A stretch of 64,000 nucleotides of DNA from Rhodobacterales bacterium 52_120_T64. GTDB taxonomy: Bacteria; Pseudomonadota; Alphaproteobacteria; Rhodobacterales; Rhodobacteraceae. This document shows, piece after piece, positions 45,720 through 54,890 of this stretch. Under the pieces are notes generated by a model. The model made no database searches and was not told the DNA's origin. It was given only the letters and a program-made list of their open reading frames with translations. How positions within the stretch are numbered: the first letter of the stretch is position 1; each line of letters opens with the position of its first letter. Made by a program: the position numbers and the translations under genes. The DNA is taken from positions 1 to 64,000 of the forward strand of contig MABA01000015.1 of NCBI GenBank assembly GCA_002162875.1, read 5' to 3'.

Positions 45720-45829
45720 ACCTGTACGCAGGTTCCCTATATACCGGATTCGGGTACTTTCTCCCCTGTAAACAGGTACCTTTCATCCCGAATACAGGTA
45801 CTCTTCGCACTGTATTCGGGTCCGCAAAG
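45720..45829. repeat. oriV: five tandem 22-bp iterons
   Basis: The GGT core recurs at 45731, 45753, 45775, 45797 and 45819, exactly 22 bp apart. Consensus of each unit is about CCTGTATACAGGTACCTTTC with variation (for example CCTGTAAACAGGTACC, CCCGAATACAGGTACT). An AT-rich stretch follows at 45830-45910, suitable for opening. Together with the Rep gene this is the origin of vegetative replication. Confidence 0.85.
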
Positions 45830-45960
45830 TATTATAACTTATTGTTATTACATAAATATAATTCCGCAAAGAATCTAAATATACATAAATACTTACAACA
45901 TATAAGTGACGTCTCACGCCTGTGTGTTTTCATTTATTTCATAATTTGGGGTGATCGGCG

Positions 45961-45976
45961 GTTTCGCGTGCGAAAC
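45961..45976. other. parS-like site 1 (upstream of parA)
   Basis: GTTTCGCGTGCGAAAC: 7-bp perfect arms around a GT centre. The same sequence in reverse orientation occurs right after parB. Placement on both sides of parAB marks it as the probable ParB-binding centromere. Confidence 0.78.
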
Positions 45977-46061
45977 CAAAGAACAGATTCACATTTACAT
46001 TAGTATATGCCATAGTTCTTAGAATAAGCAGTATAACACCTGACATAATAGGATACCGGCA

Positions 46062-47462
46062 ATGAGCAAAAAACAAGAACAGACGCAGCCTCCCTATATG
46101 AATCTTGATCCCGAGAGTGCCGCAGCGAAGCTAGGGGATCCTATCAACACACACCGATTCGCCCAAGCGGCATCGTTCTGTGCTAAAGGACGCTCTGATT
46201 TGGCTAAACGTGGGCACGCCCCGGACGGAAGGAAAAGCCTTCGAAAGTTCTCTACATGGGAAATCACTAAATACTTGATTCCTTTGGCTCCAGCGCATTT
46301 TAGACGCGTCCTAAAAAACCATCCTGAACTGCCACAGGGCGAGACGGAATCCGGTACTGAAAACGGTGCTAAGTGGTTTAGTCTTGAAGAAATTCTGATT
46401 CTTCGTGAACACTTTGCAGCAGAAGGAGTGGCGACAAAAGAATATAAGCCGTATAAGCCGGATGGTGCACCAGCCAAGATCACGGCCATTGCCAACTTCA
46501 AAGGCGGTGTAGGCAAGACTTCTACTGCAGCGCATCTGGCAATGTCAGCAGCGCTAGATGGCTACAAAGTGCTCGTTATTGATCTCGACAGCCAAGGGTC
46601 CATGACCTCCATTATGGGTGGCGAGGTGGAGGATGAGTGGTCCACTGTTTTTCCATTGATCGCCAAGGATTTTGCAAAAGCATTGGTTGCTGAAAACCAA
46701 GTCCGCGAAGCCGCTGGTGAGACCCCAATTCCTCTTGATGAAACCTTGCAGGAAGCTTTGAAAGTCACTGCATCGGAGGTAATCCAGAATACACATTGGC
46801 CGAATATAGACCTTATTGGAGCACAGCTAAATCTCTATTGGGCCGAATTCCAGATACCCGTTTGGCGGACTACCCTTCGGGGTTGGAAGTTGTGGGACGG
46901 GCTGACAAACTTCCTCGAAGACGAAGGTATTTTGGAAGAATACGATGTGATCATTCTGGACACCCCCCCTGCCCTCGGCTATTTGACGATCAACGCTTTA
47001 GCGGCGGCTGACATTTTACTGGTGCCCCTTGGCGCGTCGTTTCTTGAATTTGACTCCACGGGTCGTTTCTTTGACATGCTTTACACAACTTTCGCCTCGA
47101 TTGAGGATGGCGAAAACGCTGCTAACCGTGCCGCCGGATTGCCCGAGGTGCGGTTTGAGTGGGATGTTGTCCGCGCGATAATCACGCGTTTTGATGCTAG
47201 TCAGCAAACAGAGTTAGCGAATGTCGTTCAGGCGTATTTTGGGGATTTCATGAATGCCTACCGTCAGGAATATACTGCCCTTGTTGGACAAGCTGGAGAG
47301 CAGGTTAACGGAATCTACGAAGCGGATTATCGAGATTTCAATCGGGAAACTTATGTTCGTGGGCGAGAAACGTTCGATAGGACTTACGCAGAGTTTAAGG
47401 AATTACTGATTGGTTGCTGGTGGCGGGATGCACATATGGATGAGGTAGAAAACAATGGCTAG
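46062..47462 (+). CDS. parA: ParA-type plasmid partition ATPase
   Basis: 466 residues. N-terminal DNA-binding extension (residues 1-125), then deviant Walker A FKGGVGKTSTAAHLA (about residue 147), LVIDLDSQGSMTS and DVIILDTPPALGYLTINALAAADILLVPLG (switch II region). A type Ia ParA that moves plasmid copies apart and represses its own promoter. Overlaps parB by 8 bp; parS-like site 1 is 85 bp upstream. Confidence 0.93.
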   Translation: MSKKQEQTQPPYMNLDPESAAAKLGDPINTHRFAQAASFCAKGRSDLAKRGHAPDGRKSLRKFSTWEITKYLIPLAPAHFRRVLKNHPELPQGETESGTENGAKWFSLEEILILREHFAAEGVATKEYKPYKPDGAPAKITAIANFKGGVGKTSTAAHLAMSAALDGYKVLVIDLDSQGSMTSIMGGEVEDEWSTVFPLIAKDFAKALVAENQVREAAGETPIPLDETLQEALKVTASEVIQNTHWPNIDLIGAQLNLYWAEFQIPVWRTTLRGWKLWDGLTNFLEDEGILEEYDVIILDTPPALGYLTINALAAADILLVPLGASFLEFDSTGRFFDMLYTTFASIEDGENAANRAAGLPEVRFEWDVVRAIITRFDASQQTELANVVQAYFGDFMNAYRQEYTALVGQAGEQVNGIYEADYRDFNRETYVRGRETFDRTYAEFKELLIGCWWRDAHMDEVENNG

Positions 47463-48516
47463 ACGCAGAAGATTGAACGCGCCAAGTGCAGAGGACTTAG
47501 CAAAAATAGCAGACGGTTTCGCTGCAGAACAGACGACCGGTAAACGACCTGCCGGACTTGGGCCGACGGCACCGATTGCACGGGTTGCTAGTGATGCCGC
47601 GGGGGTTTCAACCGAGGAGCGGATCAAAGCGGCAAAGTACGACGCAGCCAAAGAGCATGGATTGTTGGCGTTAAATATTCCATTGGATTCAATAACCGTG
47701 GACCATCTGAGCCGTGATCGAATGCGCGCCGACGACGACGAAATGAATGAACTGCGTCACAGCATTCTTGCACACGGACTGCGGATGCCAATTGAGGTTC
47801 TAGAACTGAGCGATGCAGATGGTCCCAAATACGGGCTTATTTCCGGCTGGCGAAGGTTGGCGGCCCTTCGTGCGTTGGATCTAGAAACCGGCAAGCCGGA
47901 ATTCGCGCAGGTTGCGGCACTGGTTCGCAAACCCAAGGACGCCTCGGATGCATATATATCGATGGTTGAGGAAAACGAAATCCGGGCGGATCTGAGCCAG
48001 TTTGAACGTGGCAGGATTGCCGTAATTTCGGCGGGGCAGGGAGCGTTCGCGTCAGTGGAAGAAGCGGTTGATGCACTGTTCGCGGCGGGATCAAAGGCGA
48101 AGCGTTCGAAAATCCGTAGCTTTGCATTGATTTTCGAAGAGCTGGGTGATTTGTTGGCCTTTCCGACCCATATGTCAGAACGGGCGGGACTACGCCTGGC
48201 GGCGGCGCTCAAGGCTGGCAAGGGGCATAACTTCCGCAACGTTCTGGCCAACAATATCGCCGAGTCTTTCGAAGCAGAATGGAAGTTGCTTGATGGTCTA
48301 CTTGTGGATCACGAGTCAGGTTTTAAGGTCAAGATAACCGAACGCCGAATTCCAAAATCTATAGAACATGGGGTTATCGAGCTGGCCAGCGGCATTACGA
48401 TCGAGAAAATCAATTCCGATGGATATATTGATATCCGGTTTCGCGGAAAAAAAGTGGATAACGGGCTAGTAGATTCCTTGATGTTGGAGATTCAGGGATT
48501 GTTGGAGAAAGTTTAG
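47455..48516 (+). CDS. parB: ParB plasmid partition protein
   Basis: 353 residues. LRHSILAHGLRMPIEVLEL and GLISGWRRLAALRALDL (ParB box), ENEIRADLSQFERGRIA, then a helix-turn-helix region and a C-terminal dimerisation domain. Binds parS and activates ParA. The stop codon lies at the edge of parS-like site 2. Distinct from the 612-aa ParB-like protein at 13924. Confidence 0.92.
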   Translation: MARRRRLNAPSAEDLAKIADGFAAEQTTGKRPAGLGPTAPIARVASDAAGVSTEERIKAAKYDAAKEHGLLALNIPLDSITVDHLSRDRMRADDDEMNELRHSILAHGLRMPIEVLELSDADGPKYGLISGWRRLAALRALDLETGKPEFAQVAALVRKPKDASDAYISMVEENEIRADLSQFERGRIAVISAGQGAFASVEEAVDALFAAGSKAKRSKIRSFALIFEELGDLLAFPTHMSERAGLRLAAALKAGKGHNFRNVLANNIAESFEAEWKLLDGLLVDHESGFKVKITERRIPKSIEHGVIELASGITIEKINSDGYIDIRFRGKKVDNGLVDSLMLEIQGLLEKV

Positions 48517-48538
48517 GGTTTCGCACGCGAAACCCTAA
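48513..48538. other. parS-like site 2 (after parB)
   Basis: GTTTCGCACGCGAAAC (48518-48533) is the exact reverse complement of site 1; flanking TTAGG/CCTAA extends the palindrome to 26 bp. It overlaps the parB stop codon and could also act as a transcription end. Confidence 0.75.
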
Positions 48539-48650
48539 AGTAAGATTATCCCGTGAATACTCGACATAACGGAAAATGCACATGATTACGACAGGTTGGC
48601 TCGCGAAGTGAATTTCCCTGTCCTGTCGATGAGCGGCACTGATGGAACGC

Positions 48651-49688
48651 TCATCCGAGTAGATCCGTCGCCGGATTATCCTGTAAATCCACGTCATCGT
48701 AATATTTTTGAGCCTGGGCGAGGGATTTGTGCAGGCTTAGACGCATGGCAGCCTGGATCGGGGTGCCGCGCAACGCTGCCTCGGTCAGAAAACCGGAGCG
48801 CAACCCGTGTGGAGAGGCAAAGTCTTCCGGGTATCCGGCTTTTACCAGCCGATATTTGACGATGGTACGGATAGCGTCGGGGTGCAGCTGACGTTTTAAG
48901 GGGCGGCGGGCTTTCGAAATCGGTCGGAACAGCGGCCCGTCTGTTATGTTTCCGGCTGCAATCCAGTCAACCAGCGCCTGCGCGGCCCGGCCTTTTAGAA
49001 CCAGGCGCGGCGTATTGGACTTGCTGGTCGTCTTGGTTTCCAACAGCCGGATCCAGATAAAACCTTTGTCTTCAAACTCTTTTAGGGAAATATCTTCGAA
49101 CATCAGGCCAGTGATTTCACTGCGCCGTCGGCCTCCAGAGGCCCAGCCCAACATTAATATGGCGCGGTCGCGCAATCCACGCAGGTTTGGACCGCAGGTA
49201 AGGAGCATTTTTTCGAGTACTTTGAGAGTGATCGGGTTTTGTGACTTAGGCTTTGGTGCACGGGCAGCAGCACGGCGGGCTTTGGCCCGGGCTTGGCGAA
49301 TTTGCGGGGTCTCGAAGGGTGAGGGTAGGTTGCGCATGCGGTGAAAGGCTCGCCAGCTGGCGATACGGCGATCGAGGGTGGCCGGTGCAGGGCATTTGAG
49401 GGTTTTGCGCAGGCCGGCGCTTATAAGGGTTTTGGCAACGCTCTGAGCAGCGTCCACTTCAGTTAGATCCCGTGAATGATCGAGAAGGAAGCGCAGCGCC
49501 ACGGCCTCGTCCTCAGGCCAGGCAAGAGGGGCCTCAAACGTCGCTTGCTTCCAGGCCTCGATGTAAATCAGATCGCGCTCATAAGCGCGCAGAGTGTTTT
49601 CCGGGGTGCCGCGGACATAGAGGTCCAGTAACGTGGCTTCGTCGGCCTTTGAAAGGGCAGGGGGTGTGGAGAGGATAAGCTGAGTCAT
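48651..49688 (-). CDS. Tyrosine recombinase/integrase
   Basis: 345 residues from MTQLILS. N-terminal SAM-like domain (TPENTLRAYERDLIYIEAWK), catalytic domain with GGRRRSEITGL (first Arg), TKTTSKS (Lys), PHGLRSGF (HxxR), LSLHKS and AQKYYDD (Tyr). XerD/plasmid-integrase type; may resolve replicon dimers or move cassettes. Divergent from the DUF1612 gene with a shared operator. Located directly beyond parB. Confidence 0.88.
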   Translation of the reverse strand: MTQLILSTPPALSKADEATLLDLYVRGTPENTLRAYERDLIYIEAWKQATFEAPLAWPEDEAVALRFLLDHSRDLTEVDAAQSVAKTLISAGLRKTLKCPAPATLDRRIASWRAFHRMRNLPSPFETPQIRQARAKARRAAARAPKPKSQNPITLKVLEKMLLTCGPNLRGLRDRAILMLGWASGGRRRSEITGLMFEDISLKEFEDKGFIWIRLLETKTTSKSNTPRLVLKGRAAQALVDWIAAGNITDGPLFRPISKARRPLKRQLHPDAIRTIVKYRLVKAGYPEDFASPHGLRSGFLTEAALRGTPIQAAMRLSLHKSLAQAQKYYDDVDLQDNPATDLLG

Positions 49689-49728
49689 AGCGGCGATTCT
49701 GACGGTTTTGGCGACGAAAATCAAGAGA

Positions 49729-49751
49729 CGTGATAACTGGAGCTTATCACG
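49729..49751. promoter_or_regulatory. Inverted repeat in the integrase/DUF1612 promoter region
   Basis: CGTGATAA and TTATCACG form a perfect 8-bp inverted repeat with a 7-base spacer, 40 bp upstream of the integrase and 90 bp upstream of the DUF1612 gene. A good site for a dimeric repressor controlling both. Confidence 0.6.
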
Positions 49752-49839
49752 CGTAATCGGCCACTTACAAAACTGCTTGGGTGAAGTGCAAAATAGGTAT
49801 ATTATGCGGCTAACAGTAAAATAGGATTGATAAGTAAGC

Positions 49840-50910
49840 ATGATTGACGAAGACACAGAGGTTGAATCCGTTTATGACCGTGAGGATCAGACTGAAGACG
49901 AGCTTTGGTTCCTGCCGGGTGAACCGGAGGATCGGGCCCCGACCGATCTACCTTGGCCGTTGGCCAATCGCGCCGCACTCTTTGAGGCCCAAACTTGGCA
50001 GCGGGCCGAAGGAAGGCAGGGCCGGGGGCTGGCCGATGCGGCCAGCGCCTTTGCTCGGCTCGACGAGCGCTTGCGGGGTTTTGAATCCGGTGTTTCACAT
50101 GGGTTGGCTGAGCGTCTAGTGCTTCTAGAGGTGGCGGATTTACTTTGGGCGCAAGGCGACCGTATTCCGATGGAGCGGATTGCTCTCTATCGGCATGCCC
50201 GTGAATCGACGCTTGCAAATGCGCAAGTCTTGTCGAGCGCCGACTGGGCCTTGCGCCGGATGGCTGCGCACCTGCAACCAACGGGCGGGCTGTATGCATT
50301 TTTGGGCCGTCAAAAGGTAGAAGAGGATGGTCTGGCCGAAATATCAACCCGCGCCGTTGGGGCGGGTTTTGAGGGGGCGGAGGCAGATTGGGTTGGCGTC
50401 TTGGAGCAAATGCGAAATGCGCACCCGATTACACAAGCGGCGGCGGCATACCACGCTTGGCGGATATTTGGATTGTCGGCGCCGGCGGATGTGCTCGAGG
50501 CGGCGGTGGCAGCTGGAAAAATTGGGGCGAAAGGCGCAAAGGCGCTCGGGTTTTTGCCAGTCGCCATGGGCGATCGATATGCTTTGGGGCAGGGGGGTAC
50601 TCCGGCGGAACTCCTTTCCAGCTGGTATAAGGGCGTTGAAAATGCCTGTTTGCGGGGACTTATGCAGCTCGATCAACTCGAGTATTGGCGGGCGCGGGCC
50701 GTTCGGGAAACCGCGGATCTATCCGGTAAAACGCCGCCCTTGTTGATTGAAGCATTCGTGCAATCACCGCTTGTCTCGGCGGAGATGGCCGCAACAATAA
50801 CCGGCGTCTCGAAGGCTGCGGTGCAGCGTAACCTGAGTAAGTTTGCGCACCGTGGTCTGATCCGCGAGATAACCGGGCAGGGGCGATACCAGTTCTGGAT
50901 GGTGGCTTGA
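49840..50910 (+). CDS. DUF1612 / helix-turn-helix protein (RHE_PE00001-like)
   Basis: 356 residues. LPWPLANRAALFEAQTW, AFARLDERLRG, ERLVLLEVADLLWAQGDRIPMERIAL and the C-terminal helix-turn-helix (SAEMAATITGVSKAAVQRNLSKFAHRGLIREITG) match my memory of the RHE_PE00001/DUF1612 family common on rhizobial and rhodobacteral plasmids. Likely a DNA-binding regulator; its biological role in the family is unknown. Confidence 0.72.
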   Translation: MIDEDTEVESVYDREDQTEDELWFLPGEPEDRAPTDLPWPLANRAALFEAQTWQRAEGRQGRGLADAASAFARLDERLRGFESGVSHGLAERLVLLEVADLLWAQGDRIPMERIALYRHARESTLANAQVLSSADWALRRMAAHLQPTGGLYAFLGRQKVEEDGLAEISTRAVGAGFEGAEADWVGVLEQMRNAHPITQAAAAYHAWRIFGLSAPADVLEAAVAAGKIGAKGAKALGFLPVAMGDRYALGQGGTPAELLSSWYKGVENACLRGLMQLDQLEYWRARAVRETADLSGKTPPLLIEAFVQSPLVSAEMAATITGVSKAAVQRNLSKFAHRGLIREITGQGRYQFWMVA

Positions 50911-51049
50911 CCTCCGAATGCTTGAAATGAATGGTATAAATGAATTCATGGGGCGGCATTAAAGTGCGACAGGCCCAGTTCTGGTGCAGATCGTAAAAAG
51001 CTCCTTAGGCGCGCTGATTAAATCATGAACGCACATTGAGCGGTGCCTT

Positions 51050-51151
51050 GTGCCGTTAATTATGACCTGTGTCTGTGGATAAGTCACGATTAAGGGCACA
51101 AAAGTTACCGAAATCGTCCCAAATGTGTTTTTGGGTCATAATTAACGGTGC
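51050..51151. repeat. 102-bp palindromic element with DnaA box, copy 1
   Basis: Three copies of a 17-bp motif (GTGCCGTTAATTATGAC type): one forward at the left end, two reversed, so the whole element is an imperfect inverted repeat. A perfect DnaA box (TGTGGATAA = TTATCCACA on the other strand) is at 51074-51082. A second copy of identical length and orientation is at 57528. Confidence 0.8.
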
Positions 51152-51171
51152 GATGGTTCCGATCGGAACCC

Positions 51172-51708
51172 CTATTGCAATTCGGCCATAACTTCAGGTT
51201 CAGGTAACGCTTGACCTAGGATTTCGACCCACCATAGCTTGCCATTGGATTGCTGATACCACCCGTAACCCATATGGGTTGCCAGAGGGTCCAGAATGGA
51301 TGCACGCGACGCTGGATCATCCAGCCATGTTTGCAAAACCAAAAACTCGCTCTTGAATGTTTCGGCGACGTTTTCACCCCGCACAATACCGTTGAAGCCT
51401 GCCCGTGTTGCACGTTCTTGTGGGGATGTGCGGTCTGATCCGAAGTTCCATGCACGTTGCTGGGCCTTCATATCGCGCGCATGCGTGTCGGCGGCTGCAT
51501 TCAGCTCGGCGGACAGTTGCAACGGCTGTATGCCGCGTTCAACGCGCATTGCGTTGATGGCGTCAAGGTGACGTAAACGGATTCCGCCGGATCCGAAACT
51601 GGAGATGTCGCCGGACCGCGCGTTACCATCGTAAGTGCCCGTGGAAACCTCAGCACAGGCGGAAACTGTTAGAATAAGGGATATAAAAATAGCGCTTAAA
51701 CGAAACAT
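51172..51708 (-). CDS. CAP-domain lipoprotein
   Basis: 178 residues. Signal peptide with lipobox LTVSAC, so lipid-anchored at Cys 17. CAP/SCP motifs: HLDAINAMRVERGIQPLQLSAELNAAADTHARDMK and GENVAETF, then HMGYGWYQQSNGKLWWVEILG. Bacterial CAP proteins are extracytoplasmic and often metal- or wall-associated; exact activity unknown. Confidence 0.85.
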   Translation of the reverse strand: MFRLSAIFISLILTVSACAEVSTGTYDGNARSGDISSFGSGGIRLRHLDAINAMRVERGIQPLQLSAELNAAADTHARDMKAQQRAWNFGSDRTSPQERATRAGFNGIVRGENVAETFKSEFLVLQTWLDDPASRASILDPLATHMGYGWYQQSNGKLWWVEILGQALPEPEVMAELQ

Positions 51709-51865
51709 CGTGGTATTCCAGAAAACTATATCCGGACCTGTCTACAGTGAATGTTGATAGGATACAAATAGCGGATTTCCGCCCAACGATTTATTGATCT
51801 AGGTGTGAATTGCCTCGGGAGGACCAATCCCATATGGTGTACTCAAATAGAGATTGGGAAAGAAA

Positions 51866-52450
51866 ATGAAAAAGAATGCTACACGTGCCTTTTCACGTCG
51901 CCAATTCACGGCAACGGCCACAGCATTTGGTATTTCGGCCCCTAGTATTATACTCGCACAGGAAGAAAATCCTGTATCAGAAAAGGTCGTAATACGTACA
52001 ACCAACTATTCCATCCGCTCATGGGAAGGCTATTTTACGAATCTTCGAAATGGCGCAATTCTTGTAGATATCACAGGGCGCACGCTACACTATTGGCCTG
52101 AAGGCGGTGCATATCAAAATATTTATCCTGTTAGTGTTCCGCTTACGGAAGATCTTACACGTTTAGGTCGCACCAGCGTTGTTCGCAAACGGGTTGGTCC
52201 AGACTGGCGCCCGACTCCTTCGATGATTGCCCGTAACCCTGATTTGCCAAATTATATAGGCCCAGGCCCGGATAATCCGCTTGGAACACACGCACTTTAT
52301 CTTAGCTGGCAATACTATCGCATCCATGGAACCAACGATACGCGCAAAATCGGGCGGCAATCGTCAAACGGATGTATTGGCCTTTATAACGACGATATTT
52401 CGGAGCTGTTCGAGCTCGCGAAAGTTGGTACACAGGTGTTGCTAATTTGA
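51866..52450 (+). CDS. L,D-transpeptidase (YkuD domain), Tat-exported
   Basis: 194 residues from MKKNATRAF (TTG 51854 is an alternative). Twin-arginine-type signal (SRRQFTATATAFG ... ILAQ). YkuD motifs: LGTHALYLSWQYYRIHGTNDT and GRQSSNGCIGLYNDDI with catalytic His, Ser and Cys. Crosslinks peptidoglycan or attaches lipoproteins. Second L,D-transpeptidase of this region is at 57652. Confidence 0.9.
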   Translation: MKKNATRAFSRRQFTATATAFGISAPSIILAQEENPVSEKVVIRTTNYSIRSWEGYFTNLRNGAILVDITGRTLHYWPEGGAYQNIYPVSVPLTEDLTRLGRTSVVRKRVGPDWRPTPSMIARNPDLPNYIGPGPDNPLGTHALYLSWQYYRIHGTNDTRKIGRQSSNGCIGLYNDDISELFELAKVGTQVLLI

Positions 52451-52557
52451 CGCAGTAGAATCCTGTTTCTTATGCGATTCTTCTATAGTTGCAATGTCAA
52501 AAAGAGCCGTTAGAAGAACCCTGTAGTTTTCTGTGGAGACCGTTCAAAACTCTGGGG

Positions 52558-52778
52558 TCACGCGGCGGTTAGAAGCGGTAGTTGCAGTGCAAACATCTCA
52601 TGTTGTTCTTGATTTATGTCAGAACGGACCGGTTCGTATTTCTGCTTTTCGGATAGATCGCCATTGATCATCGCTGCTCGCATCTTCAATATATAGTGGG
52701 CGCCCATTCTGCTCCATCGCATCTGCTGCCGTTTCACAAAACGCTTCGCGATAACGGCGTTGACACTCGCCTCAGCGG
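52558..52778 (-). pseudogene. C-terminal remnant of a transposase
   Basis: A frame of about 73 codons reads ASVNAVIAKRFVKRQQMRWS, then RMGAHYILKMRAAMINGDL and ends with a stop; this is the C-terminal end of ISKra4-like (UPF0236-type) transposases as I remember them. No upstream part remains. Marks an old insertion between the L,D-transpeptidase and the sigma factor fragment. Confidence 0.6.
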
Positions 52779-53053
52779 CTTACGTGGCAATCCGTTGACC
52801 GGCTCTGTGGCACGCGCCGTAGTTGGCCACAGAGCTTCGGTTGCGCGATATATAGGTTTGTAGCCTTTTGAGAAGCTTGCCCGTACGTATAGCCCACAGA
52901 CTATTGGCTTTACGTACGGTTCTGGTTGCCGCTTTTGCCCTGGGTCAGCATTCCCGGCTTCTTGCTCGGGTTGTTTGAAGTCCTTCTCTACGGCTGGTTC
53001 GTGGTTTTGATCTTCCGGTCATTATTCAACTTTTTCGCGAAAAGGTCACCGCT
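52779..53053. other. Gap with one hairpin
   Basis: CTCTGTGGC (52803) pairs with GCCACAGAG (52826). Otherwise only the ribosome site (AAAAGGT) for the truncated gene that follows. Confidence 0.4.
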
Positions 53054-53215
53054 ATGAACACGATGGTTAAAACTACCCAGTCACAACAAGTTGAATTAAC
53101 GCCCGCGCCCATTAACACCGCCGTCGATACCATTGTCGACACCGCGAAAGTAGCGGTGGCGCAAACCTATGCGCTGGATGCTTTCGAACGCTGGATATTG
53201 TTTCTTGACACACTG
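53054..53215 (+). pseudogene. 5' fragment of a DUF3141-like gene
   Basis: AAAAGGT plus ATG, then about 54 residues (…AVAQTYALDAFERWILFLDTL) resembling the N-terminus of DUF3141/PHA-synthase-like proteins. From about 53212 on, the frame is only the antisense of the sigma-factor gene, so the gene was cut there. The frame stays open by chance to 53536. Confidence 0.55.
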
Positions 53216-53767
53216 CATAAAGCCGCCCTCCCCGCAGACCAGGCAGAATTCAGTTACCTTTTTCTTCAACGCGCTTCTGCAGCGATGGACGCGCACACCC
53301 AAAGTGTTCAGGCTCACTCCGATGTCAGCCGCGACTGCTTTGCGCGGCTCGTTTCGCAAATCGACACGTGTCAGCAATTCGAACTGCGAGGGCTCAAGCT
53401 TTTGCATTGCAGCAGCGATGCAGATGCAGGCGGGTTCTTCAGTATCTGTAGTATTTGGCTGCGTTACTTTGGTCCCAATGGCATATGCCTCCGACCCGTG
53501 ATTTCGGGTCGCCCGCCGTCGATAATGATCCGTTAATGTGTGCCTTAGGCTAACGCCGAGCCAGGCATCCAGACGATCACCACTCTTGATCGAGTCATAA
53601 TTGCGCAGCACTTTGACGCAGAAGTCCTGAAAGACGTCCTCGGCATCCTGCGGACTGTTCAAGCTTCGCCGGAGAAATCCAAGGTACTGGTTACGGTATT
53701 CGATGAGTTTGGCCTCAGTATCATCGCGCGAGACTTCCATCACTTGGTGATTTGGTTTAGCTAACAT
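53096..53767 (-). CDS. ECF-type sigma factor with altered C-terminus
   Basis: 223 residues in frame. Region 2: LIEYRNQYLGFLRRSLNSPQDAEDVFQDFCVKVLRN; region 4: LLTRVDLRNEPRKAVAADIGVSLNTLGVRVHRCRSALKK. AAGGAG before the ATG. After CLVCGEGGFMQCV (residue 187) the sequence becomes the antisense of the adjoining DUF3141 fragment, so about 36 residues are foreign and the family's final C-x-C has been lost. Cys-rich tails in such sigma factors often tie to zinc or metal response. Confidence 0.8.
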   Translation of the reverse strand: MLAKPNHQVMEVSRDDTEAKLIEYRNQYLGFLRRSLNSPQDAEDVFQDFCVKVLRNYDSIKSGDRLDAWLGVSLRHTLTDHYRRRATRNHGSEAYAIGTKVTQPNTTDTEEPACICIAAAMQKLEPSQFELLTRVDLRNEPRKAVAADIGVSLNTLGVRVHRCRSALKKKVTEFCLVCGEGGFMQCVKKQYPAFESIQRIGLRHRYFRGVDNGIDGGVNGRGR

Positions 53768-53819
53768 TTTTCGCTCCTTTCACATGGTTTGATGCAGCAC
53801 CGAAAATCGATGCTGGCAG

Positions 53820-54185
53820 TTAGGCCTGTGAAAAGATGCGAGGCGGGCGGAAGAAGATAAATTCAACGCCAGATAGTTTGTATTTTTCCCTAAGAGGGGT
53901 TTCTGGAGCATTGGCCAAACCGACCAGCACTAGGTCAATGTTAGTATTGATCACATGTAAGCAAGTATGCGCAATATGGCTTTTCGTGTCTGTCGCGGAT
54001 TGCGTCGGCCTGTCATCGGCAACACCCGTGCTAGCGGCCAAACCGAAGGTGGTTTGCGAAAGAGTAATACGATGATCAATCTCAGGTGGCATCGCAAAAG
54101 CAGGAAAAAGAAGAGTTAATATCGCCTCAGTGACCACCACCATCTGCAACCCAATAGTCCATTTTTTCTTCTCCGATCTGAACAA
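53820..54185 (-). CDS. Small exported or membrane protein (121 aa)
   Basis: One N-terminal hydrophobic segment (IGLQMVVVTEAILTLLFPAFA) that may be a signal or anchor, then HTCLHVINTNIDLVLVG and an ending FIFFRPPRIFSQA. Follows the sigma factor on the same strand, 53 bp away on its upstream side, so both may share regulation. Small metal-linked proteins near sigma factors have similar layout, but family is not recognised. Confidence 0.5.
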   Translation of the reverse strand: MFRSEKKKWTIGLQMVVVTEAILTLLFPAFAMPPEIDHRITLSQTTFGLAASTGVADDRPTQSATDTKSHIAHTCLHVINTNIDLVLVGLANAPETPLREKYKLSGVEFIFFRPPRIFSQA

Positions 54186-54563
54186 TTACCATTTCTTTCA
54201 TATCTATCACATACTGAAATAGACTTTTCACATTGGTAGGCACTGATCTGAATCAATCTCCAAAATCACCGCCATCCATGTTTTGCCCAGTGGTCTCGAC
54301 GATTTTTACGAATATTTTCACATTGGCGCTTTCGAGTTAAAATCATCGGTGCGCCTACAATTCTTCTAATCCAGAAAATCAGGACCAGCATGTCCATTCC
54401 AGTTGCAAATACGCTAAACCGCGGCCACATCTGTCGCATCTTGGCCAACCCGATCTATACAGAAAGTGCCTACATGTGTGGGCGGCTTAAAAATGGCAAC
54501 TCTGTCGGATTCGATTGCTAGCCGAGCCCGCCATCCTCGGCTGCATGCACTGATCCTGGAGGA
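54186..54563. other. Gap, no gene recognised
   Basis: No supported reading frame. Contains a repeated phrase of 'ttttcacattgg' (54229 and 54313). Confidence 0.4.
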
Positions 54564-54671
54564 ATGGAGGTCGATTGGGAAGGACGTAATCTGAGTGACG
54601 CGAACCTGAGCGGGGCGATATGGATCAATGGAAGGATATGCGCTGCGGGTCCGGTTGGAACCTGCGACTAG
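54564..54671 (+). pseudogene. Pentapeptide-repeat C-terminal fragment
   Basis: 35 codons, MEVDWEGRNLSDANLSGAIW then INGRICAAGPVGTCD and stop. NLSDANLSGAIW is a pentapeptide-repeat ladder end. CTGGAGGA precedes the ATG, so it may also be translated, but it lacks any body and looks like the tail of a larger gene. Confidence 0.4.
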
Positions 54672-54890
54672 TCCGCAAACAATATCAACACGGGTGACTT
54701 ACCATTCGCGCACGCGATGCGAATGTCCGCTTTGTGTGTTGGTTTCAACAGGTGGCCGCAACACTATAATCTTTAAGAAAAGATGGAGTGTTAGTTATGA
54801 AGTATCGCCGTCACCATCATCAACTCTTTGCTTACAGCTGCCTCTCCGTGCATTATGTGTGTTACTGTGCGAATTGGTCGGAGTGCCGCA

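Noticed and set aside
49802-50347. 181-codon minus-strand ORF opposite the DUF1612 gene
   Set aside because: Proline/arginine-rich shadow translation of a high-GC gene.
53216-53536. Second half of the 160-codon plus-strand ORF
   Set aside because: It is exactly antisense to the sigma-factor core; only the first ~54 codons look like a real gene start.
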